Position numbers and translations under genes: made by a program. A model generated the notes under the pieces. The model ran no database searches. It was not told where the DNA came from and saw only the letters and a list, made by a program, of their open reading frames with translations. From contig OZ038434.1 in NCBI GenBank assembly GCA_964036275.1, positions 2,192,560 through 2,256,559 on the forward strand: a DNA stretch of 64,000 nucleotides, in the 5' to 3' direction. Positions 1-11,209 of this stretch are shown here, one piece after another. How positions within the stretch are numbered: position 1 is the stretch's first letter; the number at the start of each line of letters is the position of its first letter. This DNA comes from Litoditis marina. Taxonomy: Eukaryota; Nematoda; Chromadorea; Rhabditida; Rhabditidae.

Positions 1-1406
1 TGTGAAATGTACGAGAAAAGAAACTGACCTTTACACCTTTACTGAAGATGTCCACAATGGAAACACATATGATTAGTGTCCACGTGGGGCTGGTAGAAAG
101 CCTGAGTTATAGCCACGTCCGAGCGACACGAGCGTCGGTAAGACACTCCTATAAAAATAAAAGTGTAATAACTAATAACATGTTTTTCTTTTCATCAAGT
201 TTTTTTTATCACAAATAGCGGACGAAAACTTCAACCTCCGACCATTTGTCTTTTTTATGCTAGCCAATCTCAATCTTGTGCCTCATTGCTATATTTTTCA
301 ACAATACTCCGATGAGGTTCTCCGAATAATCACCAAAATTCACAAAACGGGCTATGTTTTCGTCAATATGAGGAGAAATTGCCTATTTCTAACAGGAATT
401 CAGAAGTTTAGCATATTTAAATGAGAGAAAAATGACTTTTTTTTAATAATAGTACTGGTGTGTGTTTTTAACATACACGATACTCAATACACTTCATCGT
501 GCACGAAATGCTTACGCGATCCTGTCAGTGAATGGAGCAGTAACTTGACTTAGAGGAGTAGAAGAAAAGCATACACCCGTAGACATATATTCTATCGGGG
601 CGTGAAATGTGAAGGAAATATTTGCATACAGTGGAAGTGTGGAAGCTACACATCAGCACACTTTTCTAGTAAGAACAAGAACTATAAGGCTAACGTGCAG
701 CGTGCAGGTGAGAAATGGAGCGAAGCGAATCTAAACTTGCCGGAACTTCTACCATATAAGATTTAATTTTTGTCTTCAAAAAATAATTTTCCTATTGACA
801 TGTCTAAAACATACTGTGCTAAAGTTGTCCGAGCTCTGAGTAGCCTAAAAACAGAATAGGCGGACTCCCTTCTGCCCTTTGCCCATCCATAAAGAGGAAC
901 AGTTTTATTAAAAACCCTCGAATTGTATTTGAATCGAAAAATCGGTTACTTTTTATAGAATAGCCGCGATTCGGCACTTTTCGGGTGTATGGCCTCAAAT
1001 CATCTATCTAGTACAAGTTGCATCAAAGGTGAGCGAGTTCTCGCAACTCCCCAATAAGAATCTTAGTTTTCTGACATTCAGTGAAGTATTCTAGATCTAG
1101 ATAATGCCTCAATACTCCCATACGTGAAAAAGGTTCACATCGGGTCGAAAAATGTGAGCGTGAGAATTTATCATTGAAAAACACGTTTAACAAGTTTTGA
1201 ACAAGAAAAACAAGTTTTTGAAAGTTTCCCCGAGAATCTATAACATTACCCCAAAAAGTGAGCATCAGTCAACATAAAAACAAGAGGGTATTTTACGTAC
1301 GTTTTAGAAGTTAGAACTACAAATCGTCAAATTCTGACACATGCAGCGCGCGTTCATAATTTTAGCTAGCACCTAGCAAGGCAAAAAAACAAAACGGAAA
1401 ACTTAC
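1..1406. other. Left-edge region, no confident gene
   Basis: I see no convincing exon here. The rest of the MFS transporter that starts at 5714 on the minus strand should lie here or beyond the left edge. A possible minus-strand exon reading from about 152 down to 44 has an acceptor-like TTTTTATAG but quickly meets a stop, so I do not call it. The segment 1287-1312 contains GGGTATTTTACGTACG, which resembles the ends of the repeat complex in the mrpl-47 intron (near 24380 and 26435). Confidence 0.4.
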
Positions 1407-4400
1407 CGGAAATAGGCCGCCAAAACTTGAAGAGAAGAGAACGACTGCCATTCGCTCGGTTGTCATGCGTGTAGCTTGGTGGAGGCGTGGAAGGAGCGGT
1501 GGTTGCAAAAACGCTGAAAGTTGGTAATATCGAGAACACTTAAGAATAAAACTCCTGAATGAAATGAGCAATCAAATGATCCCCCCCCCCCTCCGCGACG
1601 CGTGCGACAACTAAACTCTCCTCAAAATCAGAACGAATCCTGATGTTTTTCAGGATTTTTTTATCGATTTCTCATGAATAAGCGTTTTAAGAAAAAAAAT
1701 GTTATATTAATTGAGAGAATAACAGATAATTCAACTAAGTCTTTGCCTTGAAAACAATAAAATATAGTACTTAGAATAATAAATCATACACTTCATAATA
1801 TTATTCATAAAGTAAGAAGATGGGGAGTTGTCCGAGTTCTGATAGGGTCGCACTCACACAGCGAGGCGGAAGGAAAGATGAATTTTCCATCGAACATGCA
1901 TGTTCTTATATCAGAATAGTTTTATTGTGTTAAATAATTATAAAACGTGATTTGGTGCTTTGCGGTTTTTTCGAAAACTTAGAATGGAGAGTAAGAGGGA
2001 AAAGACAATCAGAAATCACCAAACAGCCACCACAAATGAAGTATTGATGAATAGTGGAGAAAAACATTAAAAATACAGTTGAAATGAGTAAATAAAATTA
2101 AAAAACAGAGATGGTCGATAAATTTCGAAAACGGTTAAGTCGCTCCACTATGCCAACCGCACGTTGTAAACATCGTGCGCCACTGAGCGCGCCAAACGAA
2201 ATCGTTGTTTTTAATAATTTGTCACGGCCGCCGCCGACTGAGATTTTGAGTCGGCGGGGGCCGTGACACTGAATTATCCGAGCACTTTATCTAAATTTGG
2301 AAAGGTTAGTCCGAAATGTTTCTGATATCAATCTGTTAAATGGCCCTTGTACTCGAATTTCATACTGTCTCGTAATTTTTTTACTCCTCTCCATCACCTG
2401 GGCGCGTGTGAATAAATAAGTCATTCAACAAGTTACACCTAATAATTTTGTTTTTAAAGAGCAAATAAGCCAAACTTCATGCATTCTGTAATTTGATGTT
2501 GTTGGTATTTGGTGTATATCCGTAAATTAGGCGCTGCATCGAGATCAAACTACAAAAAGATTTGGTAACCTATGTCGGCGTCTTTCCCGTGATAGAATCG
2601 TATCGCTTTTCTAGCCTCCTTTTTGTATCCTCGTGAAATAAGCCATTTAGGAGATTCTGGTAGAAAACACGTGACGAGATACGTTGCAATGGCCCTGAAA
2701 AAAAAATATAATATTCATTTGAACCAGACATTTAAAAAAAGTGTTCAGCATTTTGGGCATATTTCAGCCAAATTCTTGCCCAATTTTTGTCGTTTTCCTC
2801 ACGTGCAAAAAGTTGAAAACATAATTTTATTTAGATCCATCATTGCAGTTTCAACTCTCAGGTCATGAAAACTAAGTATTTCGAAGTGGATAGCGTTGAA
2901 CTCACATAAAGAGTGCAATGCCGGGTATATAAACCCAACCAGTTGCTGTTCCAAATACGCTAGGGTTGCAAATAAAGTACCTGTAATGGAGTTTTCAACT
3001 AAATGCACTCTCTATCTATTTTTCAAAAGAAGTTTGTGGGCTGTTATCATCATACTAGAGTGATGACACTGTCTCATAGGCGCACTCAAAGAAAGGCTGG
3101 CTAAAGCTGCACATGCTTTATTGTTCTAATGTGTTTGTAGTTTGATCCCGCTCTGTTTCAATAGTAATTCGAGTTATAGTCTTTTTCCATTCCTACTGAG
3201 ACTCCTACAGTAGGATTTTAAACTACCAAACTGTTTTTCTCACTCACTCGTGATCGGAAAAGTTTAGGATTTTGGCACCTCATTCTCGTTGTCAGGTACA
3301 GAAATTAGACAAGAGGAATTTTGATGAACTAAATTTTCAGCTTCACAACATCCTTCTGAAAGTTTGTAAGGTTACTGTAGGAGTCTCAGTAGGAATGGTG
3401 GGAACTATACACTGATGAGTGCGCGGATCAAACTACAACTCATTTATGGTCATCCACTATAGAGTGATATCTCATTATTTCTCCTAATTGGAAAGGGAAC
3501 AGAAAATAATGTACATACTTCAACAAAATATTTTTTGCAAATATAAATGGTCTGAATCTGAAAGCGTGAAGAGATCACACAGGGGAAAAGACATTGAGAT
3601 TGGTCGCAGCCATGTATTGCTAATGTTTGAATGACATACACTATATCAAGCAAAGAAATACGTGTTGATTTTAGAATTTCACTCACATAAATGTTATGGA
3701 GACAGTCTGCCCTGCTTTTAGCCAAGTAGATATGAATCCTGGAAAAAAAATCAAACTCAACTGAGTGGTTGATCAGAAGGATTACCCCCCTAACAGAACT
3801 AATCGTATGCTGATCCTGATCGTTCCATCAACATACATTATTAAAAATGTCGCTTCGTTTTGAAGACAAAAACTTCAATAAGTAATCATATATTTCATAA
3901 TTATTTGATATGCTCAGTCAAGTAAATATTTCAGTATAAAGGCTTACCTCTATTCTCCATGTCCTATCGTCTTTGAACCTCGGCATTTGTGTAATGTATT
4001 GTTGGGTTTTCTTGTTAGACCGAACACGAGGTGATATGATGTTTTATTTAGTGCTGACGTTTCGGCGGGTTCGCCGTCTTCAGAGCCTGAAAAAGGCATC
4101 AGTCAACTATTTACAACAAAATCGATACAGTCGCGCTGGAATTCACAAAATCGATACAGTCGGAGGATAAGGTGTGTCAAAGTTCTGTTAGATTTGAGTT
4201 AGTCATGCTCTCTATGCACTATTTGGAATACTTTTGAGTTGAATTCCAGCGCGACTGTATCGATTTTGTTGTAAATAGTTGACTGATGCCTTTTTCAGGC
4301 TCTGAAGACGGCGAACCCGCCGAAACGTCAGCACTAAATAAAACATCATATCACCTCGTGTTCGGTCTAACAAGAAAACCCAACAATGCTTACCTCTATG

Positions 4401-5714
4401 TTCATCAGGGAAGCATTCAGCTAAATAAAGAGGAATGGCGTAGAATGTGATTGGATTCGAAATACCGATCAAAACCTGAAATTATCGGGAATTATCATTA
4501 ATTGTTCTGTAAAATCTGAATATAGCATCATTTCGTGGAATGGTTGGAGAAGTGGTAGTTTTAGTTCATTTATGGCTTCTGATACACATTTTATTCGAAA
4601 TATTACGGCGATTGGCTCAGGTTCTCAAATGAAGTGTTTGAAAAATAGTCGGTATCAATAATGTGTCAATAATGAACAGGATACAGTTGCTTATTTGTTA
4701 ATGGTTGTTTCGTCGTCTTGAGCACGTAAATTGACATCAGAAAACTTAACCCGCCTGAGATAACAAATAAAGCTCAGCTGAACTTGTAAGACCAGACAGG
4801 ATCTGAAGAATAGCACAGGAAACACTTAGAACCACACTGAAATAATAAAATAGCAATTGGTCAAGCGTTGTGCTAACAATCTACATGACCTGGGTTCGAC
4901 CCCCGCTTGCAGTGATGCTCTCAGTTATGACATTGATGCTCAGTGCGATGAAAAATCTATGAAAAGTACTGAAAAGGAAATCAACGTCCGGTTCAAACTC
5001 TTTCAAATCAGAATGGTTCACGCTGACGTGCGCTGAGTTTTTTTATATCATGGATTTCACTTTTGGTACGAAAACGTATTGGAAACAAGACAGCAAGACA
5101 CTCAGTATTAACAACATTTCTGAGACAACATTTGTTGATTTGGAGTTTGGGCTCCAATGAAAACCGGTACAAAACGTTACTTGACATGAACGGCTAGGAA
5201 CTTCCTCCCTCTCGTGTCCATTGAGGGTAACAGGATGAAGGTAGATAGGAAATATGAAACAAACATTGATGACGTCATGGCGGTTGCGACCAGAGAAAGA
5301 CTGGAACATAGTACACAGAGTGAGCGAATCCATTGTAGTTTGATCTCGTTACGTGTCATTAGGTAATCAATGTGATCGAACTACAGAACTCGTGCTTCCA
5401 GGTTCTCATGCTCTCAGCTTTTCGAAGCCTATATGTGAACAAAAATGTCATGCAGAACATTAGGAACCTCTGTAAGTTTTTGAACTTTGGCTTCTTTCTA
5501 TTCTTCGTTAAAGTCTTTTTCGCTCAAGGATATGTGTTTTCAGTTGAATTCACCCTTTCTGATCAGCCTCAATTCCATAATGGTTCCACAATGTGCTATT
5601 GTACATCTCCTCGAACGGCCCCGGCAACATGGAAAAGGTGAGGGAGTAGAAACTCGGATACATTCCCAGAATACCGTATCCAATAGAAGTTAGCCAAAGA
5701 TTCCTCGAAATCAT
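1407..5714 (-). CDS. MFS (SLC2-like) transporter, incomplete at 3' end
   Basis: Exons on the minus strand are 5714-5554, 5300-5181, 4836-4755, 4475-4394, 3738-3687, 2980-2906 and 2694-2570, with a weaker candidate at 1513-1407. Each junction keeps phase. The product starts MISRNLWLTSIGYG, carries an extracellular loop after helix 1, has the MFS loop motif MDTRGRKFL, then LYLAECFPDEHRG after helix 4, and PESPKWLISRG after helix 6. These are hallmarks of sugar-porter-type major facilitator transporters in the plasma membrane; the substrate cannot be told. Only the N-terminal half (six helices) is secure. The third intron appears to begin with GC (CAG then GCGGGT) if the frame is to be kept. The start follows a TTTTCAG acceptor, so trans-splicing just upstream is likely. 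The intron at 4393-3739 contains a foldback insertion, and other introns hold palindromic repeats. Confidence 0.75.
2221..2268. repeat. GC-rich hairpin in MFS intron
   Basis: A near-perfect palindrome: GTCACGGCC, GCCGCCGACT, a short AT-rich loop, then AGTCGGCGGG and GGCCGTGAC. The stem is about 19 bp with a 9-nt loop. It lies in an intron of the MFS gene within a more GC-rich patch (2098-2280) that looks like an inserted element. Confidence 0.7.
3942..3953. repeat. Target-site duplication, left copy
   Basis: GCTTACCTCTAT. On the minus strand this reads ATAGAGGTAAGC, a copy of the exon end plus 5' splice site found at 4388-4399. Confidence 0.85.
3998..4144 (+). repeat. Foldback element, left inverted arm
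   Basis: Reverse complement of 4241-4387 with no mismatch that I can see. It carries the hammerhead-like core on the minus strand at 4053-4086. Confidence 0.9.
4053..4086 (-). ncRNA. Hammerhead-ribozyme-like core (left arm)
   Basis: Same motif as at 4299-4332, on the opposite strand because the arm is inverted. See that entry for the base assignment. Confidence 0.55.
4241..4387 (-). repeat. Foldback element, right inverted arm
   Basis: Mirror copy of 3998-4144. Its outer end abuts the duplicated 5' splice site of the MFS exon at 4475-4394. Confidence 0.9.
4299..4332 (+). ncRNA. Hammerhead-ribozyme-like core (right arm)
   Basis: In order: GCT (helix I strand), CTGAAGA (the conserved CUGANGA box), one unpaired C, GGCG-AACC-CGCC (helix II, 4-bp stem and tetraloop), GAAAC (conserved GAAA box plus helix III base), GTC (cleavage triplet), AGC (second helix I strand, complementary to GCT). 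All conserved core positions of the hammerhead fold are present. Helix III is only 2 bp with no loop, as in the minimal hammerheads reported for Penelope-like retroelements, which are thought to act as dimers. The extra base between A9 and helix II is an oddity. Activity is untested. Confidence 0.6.
4388..4399. repeat. Target-site duplication, right copy, overlaps 5' splice site
   Basis: GCTTACCTCTAT. On the minus strand its first six bases are the last coding bases of the MFS exon, and its last six bases (GTAAGC) are the donor. The insertion duplicated the splice site instead of destroying it. Confidence 0.85.
4868..4930 (+). repeat. tRNA-like B-box fragment
   Basis: Contains GGTTCGACCCCCGCTTGC, a Pol III B-box-like sequence, with no pairing acceptor stem. 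A decayed tRNA or tRNA-derived short interspersed element. Confidence 0.4.
5333..5388. repeat. TGTAGTTTGATC palindrome family
   Basis: Starts TGTAGTTTGATCTCG and ends GATCGAACTACA, an inverted repeat of about 55 bp just 5' of MFS exon 2. It belongs to a family with about twenty traces in this window. Confidence 0.75.
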
Positions 5715-6059
5715 TATTCGCACTGAAAAGATGAGAAAAATATGATTTGTTTCATAAACTTCAGCAAAGTTTCAAAAAGTTGCATTCGAGAGTTTAGATG
5801 TGATTGTGAGATTTGGAGGTACTCATTTTTCGCGCCTATTTTGATATTTGCATCATTAAACTGAAGGATGAGAAGGATGAGCGAGGAGGAGAATATAATC
5901 ACACTCGAATGAAAACAATTGTAGAAACAACTGAGAATCAACCTAATCGAACTCAAAATGTTCCAAACTGATGATATTCCCGTTATCAGTTTTGGAGACC
6001 CCACACAGCTGATTGTTGCTGTATAAAAACGGTATCACAAAGCTCGCTTTTTGCTACTT

Positions 6060-6235
6060 TGTTGTTTCTCTCATTTGTTATCTCTTTCTCTCTTTTTTGT
6101 TGTCTCTCCATGTCTTCCCATGTCTATCAATGTCTCTTTCTCTTTCCCTCTCCTCTCTCTATACCTCTCTCTTTCCCTCTCCTTTTCGCGCTCTCTCTCT
6201 TTTTCTATTCCTTCCTCTCTCTCTAACCCGATCTT
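6060..6235. repeat. CT-rich microsatellite tract
   Basis: Almost pure pyrimidine on the plus strand, mainly CTCTCT and CTTTCT units, upstream of the minus-strand MFS gene. Confidence 0.85.
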
Positions 6236-8459
6236 CTTCAAAGGATTTCTCAGTCAGTAAACACCACTCACCCGGTGTCACATCTCTCTACTTTGTGTCT
6301 TTTCCTCAGTGCAACGTGATTTCACATAGTCTACTCCCGTTGTAACACACATGTGCAATTTCGAGTCCAAGTGCACACCTGGTGTAGTAGACTAGTAGAT
6401 TTCGAAACTACTATCAGCTATACTTCTGTCGAAATCGATAAACTAGCCGAATTCGTTCTACTTGTAGAAGCATCTGCAATAAAGTGAAGTTTCAATAGTT
6501 TCACCACGGTACCGGTTCTCTGCTAGCCAATAATCAACAAAGATATTCCTGACGAAAATACCACTTTTTGACGAAAAGTGTTCGCTGTTTGAGTTGTACC
6601 GCATAAATGTGGTGAAACACGTAAGTTTACGCGGTTTGAGGTTATTATAGTAGTAGAACACTTGTTCGGTTCCATTTTGGTCATGTTTTAGGGTCCACAT
6701 GACCAATACATGGAATACTTGTACAATTCCATGCTCTCATATGTTCCGGGATGACTAATCTTTCATTCTGACACTTCCTACTTCATTGTTTCAAGAACTC
6801 TCTTTTTCTCAATCGTCTTGCCGCCCTTTATTAATTACCTGTGATCAGTGATTGTGTAACACCGGCCACACTATTTGTTTTCTTTTTACACTACGAACGC
6901 AACGTCTCCGACGTACTAGTGAAACATTGCCATGCATTTTGATTTTATCAGACGCAGTGGCAGCTCAACTAAAAAGTCTATCGAAGCTCATGAGATCATC
7001 TTGTGAGCAGATCTCATGAGAAGCCAATGAGATCATCTGATGTGAAGTCAAAAAGATTCCCGTGATAACTCATTACTGTTTTCGCCATGCTCCTTACCAT
7101 GAAGATCGTGAGATTCTCATGAACTACTCACTGCTAAAACAATCCTTCTCAAACCAGGCTATGGCTTTACTTCTGTGTGAATGCGTAGGGAACTCTATTT
7201 GGAAAGCGAGAATTCCCGCAGTTTTTGTAGTTTGATCTCATTTCATAACTCGACGAATCTTTCCGGATTTACAATTCACGTATTGTCACTCCCAATTTAG
7301 TTTTTGTTGAGATCGTGAAGAGACAGATTCGATTACAACTGAAAGCTAGCCTTCCCTGAATTTATGGCAAAATCCGGGACTTTTCTCTAAATTAATGAGT
7401 CATTTCATTAATTATAACACCAGATGCAGCAGCTCAACGTGTATTGCGAGCAGTGTGCATAGATGTATCGCGAGGGGAAGAAACCCGTATTTTTCGTCTC
7501 TCCAACAATGTATAGGCAGTTGCACGCGATTGTCTACACCTACAGTACGAATGTGGAATTTCTCAGGCAGTTCTAAACATTTAAGTTTTGCTGAACATTC
7601 GTGCCTCCTGTTTTGACCCATACACTGTTGTTTTATTTGCAGGCAATCATTATGATAGTTTAACTGCATTTTGTATGTCTACCAGGAGGTGAAATGGAGT
7701 GTGAAGGGTAACTAGAATTAAAGACAACCTGCGTTTTGCTGTAACTGTACTTTGATACCCTGTGTCGATCATCCGTAATTCACGCTGTCTGCCGTTGTTG
7801 CAGTCCAAACTACAGCTTATTTCTGTTTACCCCGTTGGCGTTGTTTTGGAATGCGTTTGAACTATTCGTGCCTTCGGAGAACTTGTTTGAAACTTGATCC
7901 GAGGTGTCAATTTCGACTGTTTTTTGATCACCCACCCACCGCATCTTACTTCCTTCTCTTTTTTCGGCGAGGCGTCTGTTGAAATATAGTCTCAGCCTCT
8001 TTCTTAGCTTTCATCTCAATTCTTTCTACAAAGAACCATTTTAGGTAGGTACGAGCTTCTGCGTGCAACTTGCAGCTAAGCTTGAACTAGTTTTAATTAT
8101 TGTGTATATATATTATCTTTCGATCTCACGATTGAATGTAGGAAAGTACCGATTCTACCACAAACCCTTAATTTTCTCTTTCTTTTTCGACTTCTTTTTG
8201 CGTTCATACAATGCGTGTACACTTTTAGAGAGAATTTCCAAGCTTTTTGTGAAAATGATAAATACTATCAAAATCAACAAGGATGTAATCAAATGTTATA
8301 ATTTTTAATACGGTTAGATATTTGATCAATATTTTGTTTACTAAATTACAATTGAAAATGTTTGTCTAAAAATTCTGTTCTTATTCATTTTCTGGAATGT
8401 CCCAAAACATTCTGCTCGGACAGTACGAGTAGCTTTAACCATTATTTTTGTCATAGTAG

Positions 8460-8530
8460 GTAAGTGGATCGTCATGGCAGCAAGCGGGATCGAACCAGCG
8501 ACTAATGGGGCGGTAGCAAACACACTAGGT
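8460..8530 (-). repeat. tRNA-like fragment
   Basis: The minus strand reads GGTTCGATCCCGCTTGCTG, a B-box-like sequence resembling that at 4868-4930 (both continue CGCTTGC). No functional cloverleaf is evident. Confidence 0.4.
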
Positions 8531-8757
8531 GAAAGCCAACCGCGCACATTCTTTTCTCTCCGCGGAAGAGATAACAGCATGAGCTGAAAGAAACACATTT
8601 TGTCCTCGCGTTCGAAACTATTGTGTTTAACTGAATTTAACAAACTGTTAACGTTAATTTAACTAGGTAAAAGTAAAAATAAAACTTAATATACTTCCAA
8701 ACTCATCGCGTTTTTGTTATTATTATCCAACAAGGTGAAAACAAGGTCAATTATATA

Positions 8758-8884
8758 TTTAAAGAAGGACAATTATGTGGACCAATTTCGTGTCAACGGT
8801 CCTTTGAACTGCAATTGAAAAATGTATTGCAGTTTAAAGGACTGATCCGTTACGATTGGACCACATAAACGTCCTTCTTTAATA
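8758..8884. mobile_element. Palindromic MITE, TTAAAGAAGGAC family
   Basis: Terminal inverted repeats TTAAAGAAGGAC..TATGTGGACCAAT and the matching TTGGACCACATAA..GTCCTTCTTTAA, with a second internal inverted pair TTTGAACTGCAAT / ATTGCAGTTTAAA. A second copy is at 56793-56902. No coding capacity. Confidence 0.85.
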
Positions 8885-9964
8885 CGTGTTTTTTGGTAAT
8901 CTAACCGGTTTTCGGTAACCAAGTGGCTGCCTGATTAGGTAACTGTTTAATCCTGAAAACAAAACCCGGTTATCTAACGCCCAGAAAAGGTGAAATAACC
9001 GCTCTAGTTGCCAAACTGGCTTAAGAATAACGTGAACGCATTACAGCCAAATGACTTGCAAAGAAAACTATTACCTTTATATTTATTATCATCTAGATAA
9101 ACTTATCTGGATTTAAAACGGTTTATTGAGGCAACAGCCTTGCTCGTAAACTCAGTCGAGCGGTTCATTTGACAAATTTCAGCACTACACGGAACTTCAA
9201 CGTCAGCTTACAAACTGTAACGCGTTTAGGCATTATAATAGTTTTCGTTAGTTAGAACGTTTACTCTTTTCACTTCTGGCCACAGTTCACCGGCTACCAC
9301 CAACTCAAGTATTTCTCTAATGTAATTCTTTCTTTTTGTTGTTTATGTGTATTTATATTCACAATAACTTAAGTTGTCATTTTAACATCACTTAATGGTA
9401 GAGGCTTGTGTTGTTTCAGGTCACCCATCAACGACTACTCAGTGTTGCACAGCCAAATACTCGGCTACCGTATACCTTAGTTATTGGAACCTCGGCATGA
9501 TATGACTCCCGAATGGAAATCAGCTGCTGTCTATGTCTCGAGGGTACACGTATCATTTTCGAGACGGACGTGGGAAATGACACAAGGGTCACCTACAAAA
9601 TATGTCAGGGAACGGTGCACATAAAGGTGAGCCAATATAGGGAGTGACCACGTCTTAGTTGTAGTTCGTTCTCGTCACATGCGCAGACAGCTGGATAGTT
9701 GCAGTGGTGCCCGAAGTACAATTGTAGACACAAAGGTGTTCAGAATACACCAAAGAAATGTTAGGGTTCACATGGGGGTGAGGTTATGACAGTTCGAGTA
9801 CGAGTATTAACCTCATCTGAGCTGTAGTTTGAACTCGATACGCATCATTATTTTTATACGCCATATGAGTTTCGTCCAAAAGCAACGGGTTCAACCTACA
9901 AACACAGCCAGATAAGGCTACATGCACTGCAATGTCAAACTCCGTATATACTAGAAGTAATAAG

Positions 9965-10082
9965 AATAGTCACGTGAAGTTAGCATTCTAATGGGGTGCG
10001 TCGTGAACCTTGTGATTGCACGTTTCTGAGTTACGCTGCGTTCAACATGTTTCACGTGACTGTGCGATTGACTAACTTATTA
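9965..10082. mobile_element. Short MITE, CACGTGA family
   Basis: About 118 bp starting AGTCACGTGAAGTTAGC and ending CACGTGACTGTGCGATTG. Relatives are at 33209-33325, 56128-56247, 62488-62590 and 63184-63312. It ends just before the first clear exon of the membrane protein gene. Confidence 0.8.
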
Positions 10083-10099
10083 GGTACTGATAATTTCAG

Positions 10100-11209
10100 A
10101 GAGCCTGTTTCTACGTGGGGGTGTCGGCCATCCTTCTCTGTCTCTTCTCCGCCGTTTGCATGTCTTTCGGTGTTTATTCGGTCAACTTCTGGCTGGATGT
10201 ATTCGTAATTGTCATGAATATGATAGTTTCTATTATTCTATTGATCGGTCTCTATTTCGATAAGCCCTGTCTCATGGTGCCCTTCATCATTAGTGAGGTC
10301 AGTTGTTCTCTAATCCCATGTTCAGGAATAGCCCAGATTTTCTGTAACCTGCGACCTCTTAAGTTTACGCTATTTCTATGATCTTAGATCCCGCCAGAGT
10401 ACTTTTAGTCTCTCAAAAGCATGCGCCAAGCCAGAGAGAATGTGATGAAGATTCCGGGATATTCCAGCATACAATTACATACTCTGATCTTTCATCAAGA
10501 GTTCGAAGTAACTTCGTAATATTACCTCCACCAGTCTTCACAGTTCAACAATCTGTTTATTATTATTCTTCTCTATAATATCATGTTTTAGGTTGCGCAA
10601 TCGGCTGGGTTCTTTATGTTGGCCAACTACACTCTTTACTATACAATCACAGTAAAAAATCAGAGAACATTCCAAAAATTTGGTGAGTTCAGAAATTTGG
10701 TAAATTTGGTGAGGTGAGAAATTTGGTGAGGCATTTTTCATTATTTTTTCCTGAGTCTGATTCACAAATTGAATAACCGCTCAAGATCAGTGTAGTTTGC
10801 ACACAACTACATATTACATCTTCCCCACCACTTGGAAAATTTTCGAATTTCATATGCCACATGGCCAAATATAGGTTTGGCTCTTTTCAAAGCAAGCCTT
10901 CATTATATTACCCTACACCGCTGGGATTGTAGTTCGATCCCGTCGATTCGCGGTTCAAATTCGTAAATTATGGCGGGCAGCGAGATCAAACTACAACGCA
11001 GATTCGGTCACTTCTTATAATTATTCCTCCAATCAGATTTTAGATTATTAGTAATTTTCATTCCAGATCAAATTCTGATGATAGTCTCTATCTACCTTGG
11101 TATAATCGTCTGTGCTTCAGCCGTTTGGGCAGCTGCCAAATGCTATCATTACTTGAAAGACAAACGGAATCATCCCAGTTATGATAATGAGCGATGTATG
11201 TGGAGATAA
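10100..11209 (+). CDS. LAPTM-like multi-pass membrane protein, 5' end unresolved
   Basis: Exons 10100-10297, 10592-10682 and 11067-11209 (stop TAA) keep phase and all have good splice signals. The product begins RACFYVGVSAILL and has four hydrophobic segments (in exon 1 two, then one each), a short polar loop with KNQRTFQK before the last helix, and a cytoplasmic tail KDKRNHPSYDNERCMWR. The layout (Cys-rich start, helix, helix followed by a basic turn and LMVPFII, two more helices) matches the three proteins encoded at 40791-53120 and resembles lysosome-associated LAPTM proteins. The first exon is not secure; ATG at 9502 with a donor after 9543 would keep phase but has a weak donor. Function unknown. 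Confidence 0.65.
10924..10998. repeat. TGTAGTTTGATC palindrome family, near full copy
   Basis: Starts TTGTAGTTCGATCCCG and ends GCGAGATCAAACTACAACG, with an asymmetric middle (CGTAAATTATGGCGG). It lies in the last intron of the 10.1 kb gene. Confidence 0.8.

Larger units (their letters stand above)
3954..4387. mobile_element. Foldback insertion, probably Penelope-like remnant
   Basis: A 434-bp insertion bounded by a direct duplication of GCTTACCTCTAT at 3942-3953 and 4388-4399. Inside are two inverted arms of 147 bp, 3998-4144 and 4241-4387, which read as identical. They are separated by a 96-bp spacer that repeats part of the arm (CAAAATCGATACAGTCG at 4119 and again at 4146). There is no transposase or reverse transcriptase. 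Each arm contains a hammerhead-like core. Twelve-base target duplication, inverted partial copies and a hammerhead-like motif together resemble truncated Penelope-like elements; that assignment is inference. It sits in the MFS gene exactly at the boundary between an exon and its intron. Confidence 0.75.
5730..10090. other. Intergenic spacer, repeat-rich
   Basis: I find no gene. It holds a CT-rich tract (6060-6235), a CATGAGATC-rich patch (6985-7130), single arms of the TGTAGTTTGATC family (7226, 9826), a tRNA-like fragment (8460-8530), a palindromic MITE (8758-8884) and a CACGTGA-type MITE (9965-10082). The missing first exon of the membrane protein gene at 10100 may lie here. Confidence 0.5.

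Noticed and set aside
4212..4472. 86-codon minus-strand ORF joining an MFS exon to the foldback arm
   Set aside because: It is read-through of exon 4 past its donor into the inserted element; the exon itself is annotated.
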